NCBI GenBank assembly: GCA_024666565.1
Contig: CP088295.1
Coordinates: 4,898,001 to 4,962,000 of the forward strand
DNA length: 64,000 bases
DNA from: Svornostia abyssi
GTDB taxonomy: Bacteria > Actinomycetota > Thermoleophilia > Solirubrobacterales > Solirubrobacteraceae
Direction of reading: 5' to 3'
Part shown: piece by piece, positions 31,413-39,998 of the stretch
How positions within the stretch are numbered: the first letter of the stretch is position 1
Layout of the letters: every line of letters starts with the position of its first letter
The notes under the pieces: model-generated
Database searches by the model: none
What the model was told of the DNA's origin: nothing
What the model saw: the letters and a program-made list of their open reading frames with translations, nothing else
Program-made: the position numbers and the translations under genes

Positions 31413-32252
31413 GTGCCGGTCCAGCGGCTCAGCGCGTTCACCGACGGCGGCCGCGGCGGCAACCCCGCCGGCGTCCTCCTCGCCGACGCCCACCCGGAGC
31501 CCGCGGACATGCAGCGCATCGCGGCCGAGGTCGGCTACTCCGAGACCGCGTTCGTCGCGCCCACCGGAGACCGCGCCGCCGCGGTCCGGTACTTCAGCCC
31601 CGAGGCCGAAGTGCCGTTCTGCGGGCACGCGACCATCGCCGCCGCCGTCGCGCTCGCCGAGCGGGACGGCATCGGCCCGTTCACCTTCGCCACCGCCGCC
31701 GGAGAGGTCGGGATCGAGACCACGCAGGCGGCCGACGGCACGATCATGGCCACGCTGACCTCCGTCGCCACCGAGACCAAGCCGCTGCCGAGTGGCTTCC
31801 TCCGCGACGTCCTGGCGCTGCTGCACTGGCGCGAGGACGATCTCGACCCGGCGCTCCCGCCCGCCTTCGCCTACGCGGGCGCGTGGCACCTCATCCTCGC
31901 CGTCCGCGACGCCGCCACCCTCGCGGATCTCGAGTACGACTTCGACGCGACCCGCGCGCTCATGCACGCGCACGACCTCACAACCCTGCAGCTCGTCCAC
32001 CGCCGCGAGCCGGCGATCTTCCGATCGCGCAACCCGTTCCCGCCCGGCGGGGTCGTCGAGGACCCCGCGACGGGCGCGGCCGCCGCCGCACTCGGCGGGT
32101 ATCTGCGCGAGCGCGGCGAACTGACGCCGCCCGCGCAGTTCGTCATCGAACAGGGCGTCGAGATGGGCCGCCCGAGCCGGCTGCTGGTCGAGCTCGCGCC
32201 CGACCAGCCCGGCGTACGCGTCACCGGGACCGCGTCGGCGATCTCGGCCTAG
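31413..32252 (+). CDS. PhzF family isomerase/epimerase
   Basis: The product is 279 residues from GTG 31413. PhzF-fold proteins (diaminopimelate-epimerase fold) isomerise small acids; PhzF itself acts in phenazine synthesis, but most homologues are of unknown substrate. Signatures include the N-terminal VQRLSAFTDGGRGGNPAGVLL and the catalytic Glu in EVGYSETAFV (about residue 44). YFSPEAEVPFCGHATIAAA and the C-terminal NPFPPGGVVEDPATGAAAAALGGYL complete the family pattern. No other phenazine genes are nearby. The stop codon overlaps that of the convergent globin gene by 4 bp. Confidence 0.9.
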   Translation: MPVQRLSAFTDGGRGGNPAGVLLADAHPEPADMQRIAAEVGYSETAFVAPTGDRAAAVRYFSPEAEVPFCGHATIAAAVALAERDGIGPFTFATAAGEVGIETTQAADGTIMATLTSVATETKPLPSGFLRDVLALLHWREDDLDPALPPAFAYAGAWHLILAVRDAATLADLEYDFDATRALMHAHDLTTLQLVHRREPAIFRSRNPFPPGGVVEDPATGAAAAALGGYLRERGELTPPAQFVIEQGVEMGRPSRLLVELAPDQPGVRVTGTASAISA

Positions 32253-32617
32253 GCCGCGGCAGCACGAACCGTCACGACGTCGTCGCGCAGCGGCGCGAGC
32301 TTCGCCCCGATCGCGGTGATGATGTCGCCGGGGACCTCCAGCTGCTGGAGCGTGGCCACGAGCAGTTCCACCACACGGTCGAACGCCACGTCCGTGATCT
32401 GCAGCCCCGCGTGCGCCGCGCGCATGTCCCGGCCCGCGTAGACGTCCGGACCGCCCAGCGCGACCGCGAGGAACGCGCGCATGTGGGACTGCTGCCGCGC
32501 CATGTCACGACCCGTGAAGTACGGGCCGAGCAGGTCGTCGGCGACGACCTTGTCGTAGAAGATGCCGACCGCTGCAGCGACCGCGTCGCGGCCGCCGATG
32601 TCGTCGTAGATGGCCAT
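32249..32617 (-). CDS. Group I truncated haemoglobin
   Basis: The product is 122 residues, the typical length of TrHbN-type globins, which bind O2 and detoxify NO. It starts IYDDIGGRDAVAAAVGIFYDKVVAD, with the B10-type tyrosine at Y21. The proximal histidine is H69 in DMRAAHAGLQI. The group I features FLAVALGGPDVYAGRDM and late LLVATLQQLEVPGDI are present. ATG 32617 is chosen from family alignment. The ribosome-binding sequence AGGAG lies within a hairpin just upstream, so translation may be controlled. It converges on the phzF-like gene with a 4-bp stop overlap. Confidence 0.92.
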   Translation of the reverse strand: MAIYDDIGGRDAVAAAVGIFYDKVVADDLLGPYFTGRDMARQQSHMRAFLAVALGGPDVYAGRDMRAAHAGLQITDVAFDRVVELLVATLQQLEVPGDIITAIGAKLAPLRDDVVTVRAAAA

Positions 32618-32624
32618 GGTGGAG

Positions 32625-32661
32625 GGCTCCTGAGTCGAGGGATGAACGCTGCGCAGGAGCC
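32625..32661 (-). promoter_or_regulatory. 5' leader hairpin masking the globin ribosome-binding site
   Basis: On the minus strand GGCTCCTG (32661-32654) pairs perfectly with CAGGAGCC (32632-32625), with further pairing outwards. The right arm contains the AGGAG that lies 9 bases before the globin ATG. It could be a translational switch or an RNA thermometer, or simply a fortuitous GC-rich stem. Confidence 0.45.
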
Positions 32662-32736
32662 TTCCAGCGCGCAACAACCCCCACCATCCGGCCAGCCCGG
32701 TGACGGCCTGCGGGAGAACCCGAGGGCCGCGCGCCG

Positions 32737-33363
32737 CTAGCCCGAAGTCGTGATGCCGTCGCAGTTGCCTTCGGGCGAGTCGGCCGTCGCACCCACGATG
32801 ACGTCGACCTTGTCCACCGTCGCGCTGTCCTGGCCGGGCCCGCAGTCGACCTGGTCGACCTGGCCGTCGCGTGCCTCGATCCGGTCCTTGCCCGCGCGGC
32901 CGCGGAGGGTGTCCTGCCCCGGCCCGCCGGTGACCCGGTCGTTGCCGGTGCCGCCGTCGACGGTGTCGTCACCGAGTCCGCCGTTGACGCGGTCGTTGCC
33001 GTCGCTGCCGAAGACCTTGTCGTTCCCGGCGTCGCCGTTGACCCGGTCGTTGTTCGCCTCGCCCGAGGCGATGTCCTCGCCGGGGCCGCCCTCGAGCTTG
33101 TCGTTCCCCGATCCGCCGAACAGGCTGTCCGCGCCGTCAGCGCCGATGATCCGGTCGTTCCCGCGCTCGCCGAACAGCTGGTCGTCGCCGCCGAGCCCCA
33201 GGAGCCGGTCGTTGCCCGCGCGCGCCTCGATCGCGTCAGCGGACGCCGTCCCTCGCAGCTCTTCGCTCTTCTCCGTCCCCGTGACGGTCTTGGCCAGCGC
33301 GACGGCGGCGAAGACGCAGAGGATGGCGGCAGCGGCCGCGGCGGTCACGAGAGGGCGTGGCAT
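32737..33363 (-). CDS. Secreted RTX-like calcium-binding repeat protein
   Basis: The product is 208 residues. A signal peptide (MPRPLVTAAAAAAILCVFAAVALA) is followed by about a dozen nonapeptide-type repeats of the form GGxGNDxLxG, for example LGLGGDDQLFGERGNDRIIG and NGGLGDDTVDGGTGNDRV. Such repeats wind into a beta-roll that folds on binding extracellular Ca2+. The C-terminus has two cysteines (VDCGPGQDSATVDK and EGNCDGITTSG). No enzymatic domain is attached, unlike the fusion at 8745. Its repetitive DNA produces a minisatellite-like pattern of GTCGTT units. GGAG precedes the ATG at 33363. Confidence 0.85.
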   Translation of the reverse strand: MPRPLVTAAAAAAILCVFAAVALAKTVTGTEKSEELRGTASADAIEARAGNDRLLGLGGDDQLFGERGNDRIIGADGADSLFGGSGNDKLEGGPGEDIASGEANNDRVNGDAGNDKVFGSDGNDRVNGGLGDDTVDGGTGNDRVTGGPGQDTLRGRAGKDRIEARDGQVDQVDCGPGQDSATVDKVDVIVGATADSPEGNCDGITTSG

Positions 33364-33444
33364 GGCAGGGGGCTCCGGAGGGTGGGAGGTGGTCTACGCC
33401 GCGGAACGCGGGTTGTCAACCGCAACAGACCGGTGCGCGGAGTC

Positions 33445-34833
33445 TTACGGATTGACCGTCCGTGCCATCTCCCGGCCGGCCCGGCGACCCGCCACGAGGG
33501 CGCCGTCCATCGTGGCCGGGCGGTCGACGCTCGTGTGCTCGCCGGCGAGGATCAGCCGGCCGACCTGGGCCCCGAGCGACCGGCGGTCATCCTCCGACGA
33601 GCCCGGCCCCAGGAACGAGTAGGACCCGCGGGCCCACGGGTCGGCCCGCCACCGCGTGACGGCGACGGCGTCCGGGCGCAGCGCCGCGCTGCCGAACCCG
33701 GCGGCCAGACGACGGGTGACTGCCGCGACGGCCGTGGCGTCGCTCCCGCGCTCCAGCGCCCGCGCGTAGCTCGCGCCGACGAACCCGGCGAGGATCGGCG
33801 CACCGGTCACCGGCTGGAGATTCGCGGCGCTCATCGTTCGCCCGATGGAGGTCCCGACGGTGCCGAGCTGCGCGGGGTCGTCGGTCCACCAGGCCGCCGG
33901 GTAGCGCAGCAGCACCTTGTCGAGCAGCCCGAAGCCCAGCCGGCCGATCGCGCCGCGCGCCGCCCGGGGCAGCGGCGGGTCGAACCGCACGGCGCCCGCC
34001 TTGAGCACGCCGAGCGGGACGGTGACCACGCAGCCGTCCGCACGGATCGTCTCGCCGGACGCCGTCACGACCGTCACCTGGCCGAGCTGGCGCTCGATTC
34101 GGCGCACCGGCGTGTCGAGCCGCACCGGCACGTCCCCCGCGATCACGCGGATGAGCGCGCCTGCGCCCTCGCGGAGGAGCAGGTCCCGTCCGCCGTCGTA
34201 GACCTCGCCCTCGTCGTAGCCCAGGACCGAGAGCTCGGAGACATCGGCGGCGAGATCCAGCGGGATCCCCGTGCCGAGCATCCAGTCCGTCGTGGCGAGC
34301 ACCGGCCCGCGCACGCCCGTCCGCGCGCGGGCGCCCGCGAGGACGGGGGCCAGGCGGTCCTCAGGATCGGCGTCCTCGGCGGCGTCGGCCAGGCGAGCCT
34401 CGATCGACTCCAGCGCCGCGTACGCCGCGTCGAGCTCGTCGCCGGTCACCGCGCGACCGTCGGCGCGCCGCAGCGCCACCCGGTCGTAGTCGGTCGGCAC
34501 GGTCGCGAGATCCGCGTCTCGCGCCACCTTGGTGAGCGGGTTGCCGTTCGGGTCGTGGATCCAGGCCGCGCCGAGGTCGACGGGGGCCCCGAGCTCCGTG
34601 CCGGTGTGCACCCGGCCGCCGATGCGCGAGCGGGCCTCCAGGACGATCGGCTCGACGCCGGCCCGGCGGAGCTCCGACGCCGCGCCCAAGCCCGCCATGC
34701 CGGCGCCGACGACGATCACGCGGCGCGTGCGCCCGCCCTTCGCCGGTCCCGCGCCACAGCCCGCGGCGATCGCGAGCCCACCCGCGGCCGCGCCGCTGAG
34801 GAAGACCCGGCGCGTGAGCCGCGGTGCGGTCAT
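33445..34833 (-). CDS. Tat-exported FAD-dependent amine oxidase, probable lipoprotein
   Basis: The product is 462 residues. The N-terminus TRRVFLSGAAAGGLAIAAGC combines a twin-arginine motif with a lipobox (IAAGC), so it is probably exported folded and lipid-anchored. The flavin monoamine oxidase fold follows. RRVIVVGAGMAGLGAASELRRAGVEPIVLEARSRIGGRV is the dinucleotide-binding site, LGAAWIHD is the conserved active-site strand, and LILAGEHTSVDRPATMDGALVAGRRAG is the C-terminal FAD motif. The substrate could be a polyamine, aromatic amine or amino acid. It follows a CopD-like membrane gene by 4 bp on the same strand, suggesting that electrons or products are handled at the membrane. Confidence 0.9.
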   Translation of the reverse strand: MTAPRLTRRVFLSGAAAGGLAIAAGCGAGPAKGGRTRRVIVVGAGMAGLGAASELRRAGVEPIVLEARSRIGGRVHTGTELGAPVDLGAAWIHDPNGNPLTKVARDADLATVPTDYDRVALRRADGRAVTGDELDAAYAALESIEARLADAAEDADPEDRLAPVLAGARARTGVRGPVLATTDWMLGTGIPLDLAADVSELSVLGYDEGEVYDGGRDLLLREGAGALIRVIAGDVPVRLDTPVRRIERQLGQVTVVTASGETIRADGCVVTVPLGVLKAGAVRFDPPLPRAARGAIGRLGFGLLDKVLLRYPAAWWTDDPAQLGTVGTSIGRTMSAANLQPVTGAPILAGFVGASYARALERGSDATAVAAVTRRLAAGFGSAALRPDAVAVTRWRADPWARGSYSFLGPGSSEDDRRSLGAQVGRLILAGEHTSVDRPATMDGALVAGRRAGREMARTVNP

Positions 34834-34837
34834 CGTC

Positions 34838-35236
34838 CTACAGCGCAGTCGCCACGAGCACGATCGCCAGCGAATCCAGCAGGATCAGCGCCTGCAGCGC
34901 GTGGTTCGACCCCTTCGCCCCGAACACGTGGACCGCGGTGAGGCCGATGGCAACGCCCACCAGCCCGAGCTTGACGTTCAGCGCGGTCTCATCCCACAGC
35001 GAGAAGTGCGACGCCATCGCGATGCCCGTGGCGAGCAGGATCGCCAGCGCGCCGAGCGAGGCCCAGCCGAAGCGCCGCGCGATCGGGACCATCCACTCGT
35101 GCGCCGGGCCCTCACGTCCGCCCTGCGCGCGGAACACCGGCACGACCGCGAGCGCGATGAAGAGCTGCCCGCCCACGAACAGCGCCATGCACAAGAGGTG
35201 CAGCCAGAGGATCACGTCCCACCCGTCGAGGCTCAT
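34838..35236 (-). CDS. CopD-like four-helix membrane protein
   Basis: The product is 132 residues with four predicted spans (about 8-30, 56-76, 84-104, 112-131). Conserved polar residues H13 (LWLHLL), H47 and H77 lie in or near the spans. The pattern resembles the CopD/DUF2269 group of small membrane proteins, some of which bind haem or copper. It starts with ATG 35236 after a strong hairpin and ends 4 bp before the amine oxidase start, so the two form an operon. A role as electron acceptor for the exported oxidase is possible but inferred. Confidence 0.7.
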   Translation of the reverse strand: MSLDGWDVILWLHLLCMALFVGGQLFIALAVVPVFRAQGGREGPAHEWMVPIARRFGWASLGALAILLATGIAMASHFSLWDETALNVKLGLVGVAIGLTAVHVFGAKGSNHALQALILLDSLAIVLVATAL

Positions 35237-35270
35237 GGCGCGAGTATCTCAGCGGGTGCGGGCGAACCGG

Positions 35271-35307
35271 CCGCAAGAACGGGGCGCGTGGCGCCCTGTT
35301 CCTGCGG
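35271..35307 (-). terminator. Long hairpin terminator after the DUF4334 gene
   Basis: CCGCAAGAACGGGGCGC (35271-35287) pairs with GCGCCCTGTTCCTGCGG (35291-35307), 15 of 17 positions Watson-Crick, around a 3-base loop. It begins 5 bp after the stop at 35312 and separates two minus-strand operons. Confidence 0.75.
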
Positions 35308-35311
35308 AGCG

Positions 35312-35770
35312 TCACCGGCGCTCGAGCGTGAACGGCGCGGCCAGGGCCCGCAGCCGCGGCGACACCGCGAACGTCAGCCCGAGCAGGGTGTCGGGGCCGG
35401 CGATGCGGAACTCGTCGCGCACCCACCGCCACGGCCGGGGCGCGTCGGGCGCGTAGGAGACGACGATCGCCGGGGCGCCGTCCAGCCACGACGGTCCGAT
35501 GGCCGCGGTCATCGGGTTGCGCTCCTCGAGCCCGCCGTCGACCGCCCGCAGGAGGTTGATCCCCCGGGCGCCGTCGGCCTCGAACCGCTTGCCGTACCAC
35601 CCGGGCATGCCGCCGAGCGCGATCGACCGCGGGGCCACGCGCCGCAGCGCGGCGGGGCCGACGAACACCGCCTCGTGGGTTCCCGCCAGCGCCGTCAGGT
35701 CCGGTGCCCCGAGCGCGCGAAACCGGGCGAGGAGCGCCCCACGCCCGCGCGGCAGGTCCGCGGCGCTCAC
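35312..35770 (-). CDS. DUF4334 (GXWXG) family protein
   Basis: The product is 152 residues from GTG 35770. The N-terminal half carries the GXWXG signature as GGMPGWYGKRF at about residue 54, and the DUF4334 half follows with DAPRPWRWVRDEFRIAGPDTLLGLTF. The family is of unknown function and often neighbours oxidoreductases. GTGA at 35770-35767 overlaps the stop of the ADC-like gene, so it is the third gene of a translationally coupled GMC-ADC-DUF4334 operon. A long hairpin follows the stop. Confidence 0.75.
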   Translation of the reverse strand: MSAADLPRGRGALLARFRALGAPDLTALAGTHEAVFVGPAALRRVAPRSIALGGMPGWYGKRFEADGARGINLLRAVDGGLEERNPMTAAIGPSWLDGAPAIVVSYAPDAPRPWRWVRDEFRIAGPDTLLGLTFAVSPRLRALAAPFTLERR

Positions 35771-36468
35771 CGCACCACCCGGGCCGCCCCGAAGCGCATC
35801 CGGCCGCTGCGGACGACGAGCCCGAGGTGCTGGCCGGACAACAGCCAGGACGGGAGCGACGGCCCCTCGGAGGTCACGTCGACGGTCGCCATGCGGGCCA
35901 TACCGCGCAGGCGCGCGCCGATGCGCAGCACCCGGCCGTCCGGGGTCGACTGCCGGTTCCACGCGGGCGCGAAGAGCGGGAACGGCGGGCCGACCGGCCG
36001 CGCCCGGGCGGTCACGCTCCACGCCCCGGCGGGGCTGTCTCCGTGCGCGCGCACCTCGTGGTCGCTCTCCCAGGTGAACGTCCCCATCGTCTTCGGCAGC
36101 GACCAGTTCTCCCGGCCGCCGCGCACCGACGCCAGCGAGTCGACGACCATGAACGGCACCGTCCCCATCGGCACGCCCCGCGGGAGCAGGGTCACCGGAG
36201 AGCCGAACACCTCGCTGTACGGGCCGACGGGCGTGTCGAGGTAGCGGACGAACCCGCCCGCGGTGAACGGCAGGTGCCGGCCACGCAGCCCGGGCGGCAC
36301 GGCATCGACCGCCCCGGCGCCCGCGTGGTGCAGCCACAGGATCGAGTTCAGGCGCAGCGCCCACGGCCCGGGCGGGCTGGTCGGCGGCAGGCCCGCGGCG
36401 ACCTCGGCGGTCATTGCGGCCTCGGGCACCCCGGGGATGCCCGCGAGATCGGTGACGACGCCGCTCAT
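35767..36468 (-). CDS. Acetoacetate decarboxylase-like (ADC) protein
   Basis: The product is 233 residues. The sequence follows the ADC fold: LNSILWLHHAGAGAVDAVPPGL early, then YSEVFGSPVTL, and then the active-site region GGRENWSLPKTMGTFTWE. There K126 corresponds to the Schiff-base lysine of acetoacetate decarboxylase. Many actinobacterial homologues are not decarboxylases of acetoacetate, so activity is uncertain. ATG 36468 overlaps the stop of the GMC oxidoreductase gene (ATGA), and its own stop overlaps the next start (GTGA). Such tight coupling suggests that the three products work on the same substrate. Confidence 0.82.
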   Translation of the reverse strand: MSGVVTDLAGIPGVPEAAMTAEVAAGLPPTSPPGPWALRLNSILWLHHAGAGAVDAVPPGLRGRHLPFTAGGFVRYLDTPVGPYSEVFGSPVTLLPRGVPMGTVPFMVVDSLASVRGGRENWSLPKTMGTFTWESDHEVRAHGDSPAGAWSVTARARPVGPPFPLFAPAWNRQSTPDGRVLRIGARLRGMARMATVDVTSEGPSLPSWLLSGQHLGLVVRSGRMRFGAARVVR

Positions 36469-38064
36469 GCCTGGATCGTCGCCGAGCCGACGACGGAGCC
36501 GGCCGCCCGCTCGGCCTGCCGCGCGGCGAACCGCTCGGCCATCGCGGTGATCGTCAGGGACGGGTTCACGCCGACGTTCGCCGGGATCGCCGACGCGTCG
36601 ACGACGTACAGGCCGGGGTGGCCGAACACCTCGTGGTCGGTGTCGATGACGCCCTCTTCCGCGTGCGCGCCCATGATCGCGCCGCCCAGGATGTGCGCAG
36701 TGAACGACTTCCCGCCGACGCTTTCGATCAGCAGGTTCAGCGGCGTGCCGCCGATGGACTCCGCGAACGCGCGCGCCGTGGCGTTGGCCTGCGGCAGATA
36801 GCTGGGCGCGGCGTCCCCGGCCCCGAGCTGCGAGCGCAACACACGCCGCCACGGGCGAAACGGCGAGCGGCCGTACGCGAGGCGCAGCTCGTTGTCGGCG
36901 TGCTGCATGACGCTGATCGGGCTGATGCGCCGCTCGAAGTTGCGGGCGAACACCACGCGGGCGTGGGCGCCGGGGTTGCGCGCAATCGCCCGGAGGGTCG
37001 CTCGGGCGCGGCGGCGCGGGTCGGGGTCGTCGACCATCGGGCCGAGCTGGAAGCGCAGGTGCCACCCGCCGACGAACCGGTTCTGCGTCACGTGGGTGTG
37101 GTCGTCGGGGTAGAACTCGCTGGAGATCGACGGGCCGCGGGTCAGGTCGGCGGCCGGGTCGTCGGCGAGAACGGCGGTGATCGCCTCGGAGTTCGTGCGG
37201 ACCCGCTCGCCCAGCCGGGCTCGAGACGTGCGGCAGCGACCCGTGCTCGTCGCGGCAGCGGTACAGCAGCTCCAGCGTGCCGAGCACGCCGCCGGCGAGG
37301 ACCACCTCCCGGGCGCGGATCGGCGCGCGTCCCGCGATGTCGAGGGCGTACCCGCCGCCATCCAGCGGCGTGATGTTCGTGACCTCGTGCTCGGCGCGCA
37401 CCTCCGCGCCGCGGCGCTCGGCCAGCCACAGGTAGTTCTGGTCCAGCGTGTTCTTGCTCCCGTACGGGCAGCCGACGAGGCAGCCGCCGCACAGCTTGCA
37501 GCCGGTGCGGTCGGGGCCTTCACCGCCGAAGAACGGGTCGGGGTCGGTGCGCCCCTCCTCGCCGAAGTAGATCGCCATGGGCGTGGGGCCGAACGTCCCC
37601 TCCCGGCCGGCGGCCTTGGCGGCGGCGTGCAGGTGGTCGTCCATCGGCCCGGCGAACGGGGCGGGCGTGCGGCCGAGCATCCGCGCGGCGGTGGCGTAGT
37701 GCTCGGCCAGCTCGGCGCGCCAGTCCGGGCGCAGATGCGCCCAAGCCGGGTCGGTGAAGAACGGCGTGTCGGGCTCCAGCAACACGCCGGCCCAGACGAT
37801 GCTGCCGCCGCCGACGCCTGTCGCGCCGATGATCCCGACGTGCTGGAAGACCCGCTGCCAGAAGAACCCGCGGCGCAGGCCCAGTGCCGGCTCCCACAGG
37901 TAGCGGCGCGGGTCCCGACGCGCGGCGAGGTAGTCCTCGCCGGTGTGGCGCCGGCCGCGTTCGAGGACGACGACCCGGCGGCCCTGCTCGGCGAGGCGCA
38001 GCGCGGACACGGCGCCCCCGAAGCCGCTGCCGACGATCGCGACGTCGTTGTCCAGGTCCGCCAT
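36465..38064 (-). CDS. GMC-type FAD oxidoreductase with Cys4 motif (frameshifted as sequenced)
   Basis: One extra base in the GGG at 37217-37219 breaks the frame; without it the product is 532 residues. The FAD site VAIVGSGFGGAVSALRLAEQG is at residues 8-28. GATGVGGGSIVWAGVLLEP is the second flavin motif. A cysteine cluster C189-x2-C192-x2-C195-x3-C199 (GCKLCGGCLVGCPYGSKNTLDQNYL) resembles that of bacterial cholesterol-oxidase-like GMC proteins. After the break come RLGERVRTNSEAI and the C-terminal HILGGAIMGAHAE...DASAIPANVGVNPSLTITAMAERFA. Sterol or alcohol oxidation is plausible. It is the first gene of a coupled operon with ADC-like and DUF4334 genes. Confidence 0.82.
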
Positions 38065-38100
38065 GCCCAGGCAGGATAGTTGGCTGGCCAGCCAGGGGGC

Positions 38101-38593
38101 CTAGAGGCCGGGCGGCGTCCGCTCCTTCACGTCGAGCCCCAGGGTCTTGCCCACATCGAGGAGCTGGTCGACGTCCGTGCCCGTGCCCACGAGGTCCTGC
38201 ACGTCGACGTTCCCGTCCTGGAGCGCTGTGGTCAGGCCGCCCAGCACCGCCGTGAGCCCGGCGATCTTCGCCAGCAACGGCTTGAGCTCGGGGTCACGCT
38301 CGGCGAGCTTGCGGGCGTCGTTGAGCTGCTTGGCCGCGAACGCACCGGCGACGACAGCCTTCGCAATCGTGCGCTTGCGCTTCGGCGCGCCCTTGGCGAA
38401 GCCGCCCTCCTGCGCGGGGTCGACGATCCAGCGCTTCGTCGCGCCGGCGGCGAGCCCGAGGTTCACGGCGATGCGGGTCTTGCCGAACCGCGCGGGGCCC
38501 TCGGCGTTCTCGTCCTCGCCGCACCCCCGCCACGCCGAGCACGCCCGCGAGCAGCGCCACGGTCGCGACGAGCGCGATCAGCTTCCGATGCAT
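38101..38593 (-). CDS. Putative lipoprotein (frameshifted as sequenced)
   Basis: Start and body lie in different frames, joined by one extra C in the run at 38524-38528 (plus strand). Corrected, the product is 163 residues starting MHRKLIALVATVALLAGVLGVAGCGEDENAE. That is a classic lipoprotein signal with lipobox VAGC. The mature part (RFGKTRIAVNLGLAAGATKRWIVDPAQEGGF, then a helical KRTIAKAVVAGAFAAKQLNDARKLAERDPELKPLL) is mostly helical and of unknown function. The finding that removing one base creates a perfect lipobox at the junction strongly supports a sequence error rather than two genes. Confidence 0.7.
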
Positions 38594-38742
38594 CGTCGTC
38601 CCTTCGTCGGTACCGGACGCGGAACGGTACCCGTAGGGGTGGCCGCGGCGAAAGACAGGGGTCGACCCTCGGGGGTGTCCGCGATGCCACGACGCGCGCC
38701 TGGCGGGATCGTGACGTCACACCGACCCACAGGAGTCCCGCC

Positions 38743-39990
38743 GTGAGCACCATCCTCGCCTACACGTCCCCGGCCGCCGGCCACCTCTTCCCCCTCGTCC
38801 CCGGGCTCCTGGAGCTGTCCGAGCGCGGCCACGACGTCGTCGTCATCACCGATCCGGACCTCGTCTCCACGATGCGTGCGGCGGGGCTGCGCGCCGAGCC
38901 GGTCGCGCCCGCGGTCAGCGACATCAAGCCGAGCGACCACCTCGCGACCTCCGCAAAGGAGCGCCTGACCCGGGGCGTCGGCGACCTCGTCCAGCGCGGC
39001 CGCCACGAGATCGGTGATCTGCAGGCGGCGATCAGAGACCACGACCCAGACCTGCTGCTCATCGACACGAACGCGTACGGGGCCGCGGTCGCGGCAGAGG
39101 CGTCGGGGCTGCCGTGGGCGATGGTGCTCCCCACGCTGCTGCCACTGCCCGGCGCGGGCATCCCGCCCTACGGGCTGGGCCTCAAGCCGATGCACAACCC
39201 GATCGGCCGCATGCGCGACCGCCTGCTCACCCGCACGGTCATGGGGATGTTCGACGACGCCATGCGCCCCGAGATCAACACGATGCGCGCGACGGTCGGC
39301 CTGCCGCCGCTCGACGCCGTCACCGACCACCTGCTCGCCGCCGACCAAATGCTGGTGCTGACCGGCGAGCCGCTGGAGTACTCACGCGTCGACCTTCCCG
39401 CGAAGGTGCGGTTCCTCGGCGCGCAAAGCTGGGACCCGCCGCAGGAGACCCCGGCCTGGCTGCTGGAGCCGGGCGACCCGTGGGTCCTCGTCACCTGCTC
39501 GACGGACTACCAGGGCGACGAGAAGCTGGCCGCGGCGGCGATCGACGCGCTGCGTGACGAGCCGGTGCGCGTGGTCGTCACGCTCGCCGACGCGAGCCGC
39601 AGCGCGGCCGAGCTGCCGTACGCGCCCAACGCGCGGGTCGAGCGCTTCGTCCCGCACGGCGCGATCCTCCAGCGGTCGATGGCGGTCATCAGCCACGGCG
39701 GCATGGGGATCGTGCAGAAGTCGATGGTGGCGGGCGTCCCGCTGGTGGTCGTCCCGTTCGGCCGTGACCAGCCGGAGGTCGCCCGGCGGGTGACCGAGGC
39801 GGGCGCGGGCGTGACGCTGCCGGCGAAACGGCTGGACGCCGGGCGGCTCAACGACGCGTTTCAGAAGGCGCGGTCGATGCGCCCGAGCGTGGCGGCCGCC
39901 TCGGCGCGGCTGCGGGCGGATGGTGGCGGCACGCGGGTCGCCGACGCCGTCGAGACCCTGGTGGCGCAGCGTGAGGTCGTCGCCGCGTAA
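38743..39990 (+). CDS. MGT-type (GT1-like) glycosyltransferase
   Basis: The product is 415 residues from GTG 38743, with AGGAG 7 bp upstream. The GT-B fold start STILAYTSPAAGHLFPLVPGLLELSERGHDVVVIT is typical of macrolide/UDP-glycosyltransferases. The C-terminal donor-binding region reads VERFVPHGAILQRSMAVISHGGMGIVQKSMVAGVPLVVVPFGRDQPEVARRV. It contains the HGGxG and PFGxDQ motifs that bind nucleotide sugar. The acceptor is unknown; small lipophilic molecules are common for this group. No biosynthetic cluster surrounds it. Confidence 0.9.
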   Translation: MSTILAYTSPAAGHLFPLVPGLLELSERGHDVVVITDPDLVSTMRAAGLRAEPVAPAVSDIKPSDHLATSAKERLTRGVGDLVQRGRHEIGDLQAAIRDHDPDLLLIDTNAYGAAVAAEASGLPWAMVLPTLLPLPGAGIPPYGLGLKPMHNPIGRMRDRLLTRTVMGMFDDAMRPEINTMRATVGLPPLDAVTDHLLAADQMLVLTGEPLEYSRVDLPAKVRFLGAQSWDPPQETPAWLLEPGDPWVLVTCSTDYQGDEKLAAAAIDALRDEPVRVVVTLADASRSAAELPYAPNARVERFVPHGAILQRSMAVISHGGMGIVQKSMVAGVPLVVVPFGRDQPEVARRVTEAGAGVTLPAKRLDAGRLNDAFQKARSMRPSVAAASARLRADGGGTRVADAVETLVAQREVVAA

Positions 39991-39998
39991 CGCGGCCT

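Noticed and set aside
32880-33240. Regularly spaced GTCGTT-type repeats resembling a CRISPR array or minisatellite
   Set aside because: The periodicity equals the nonapeptide and 18-residue repeats of the calcium-binding protein in frame. There are no unique spacers of constant length and no cas genes.
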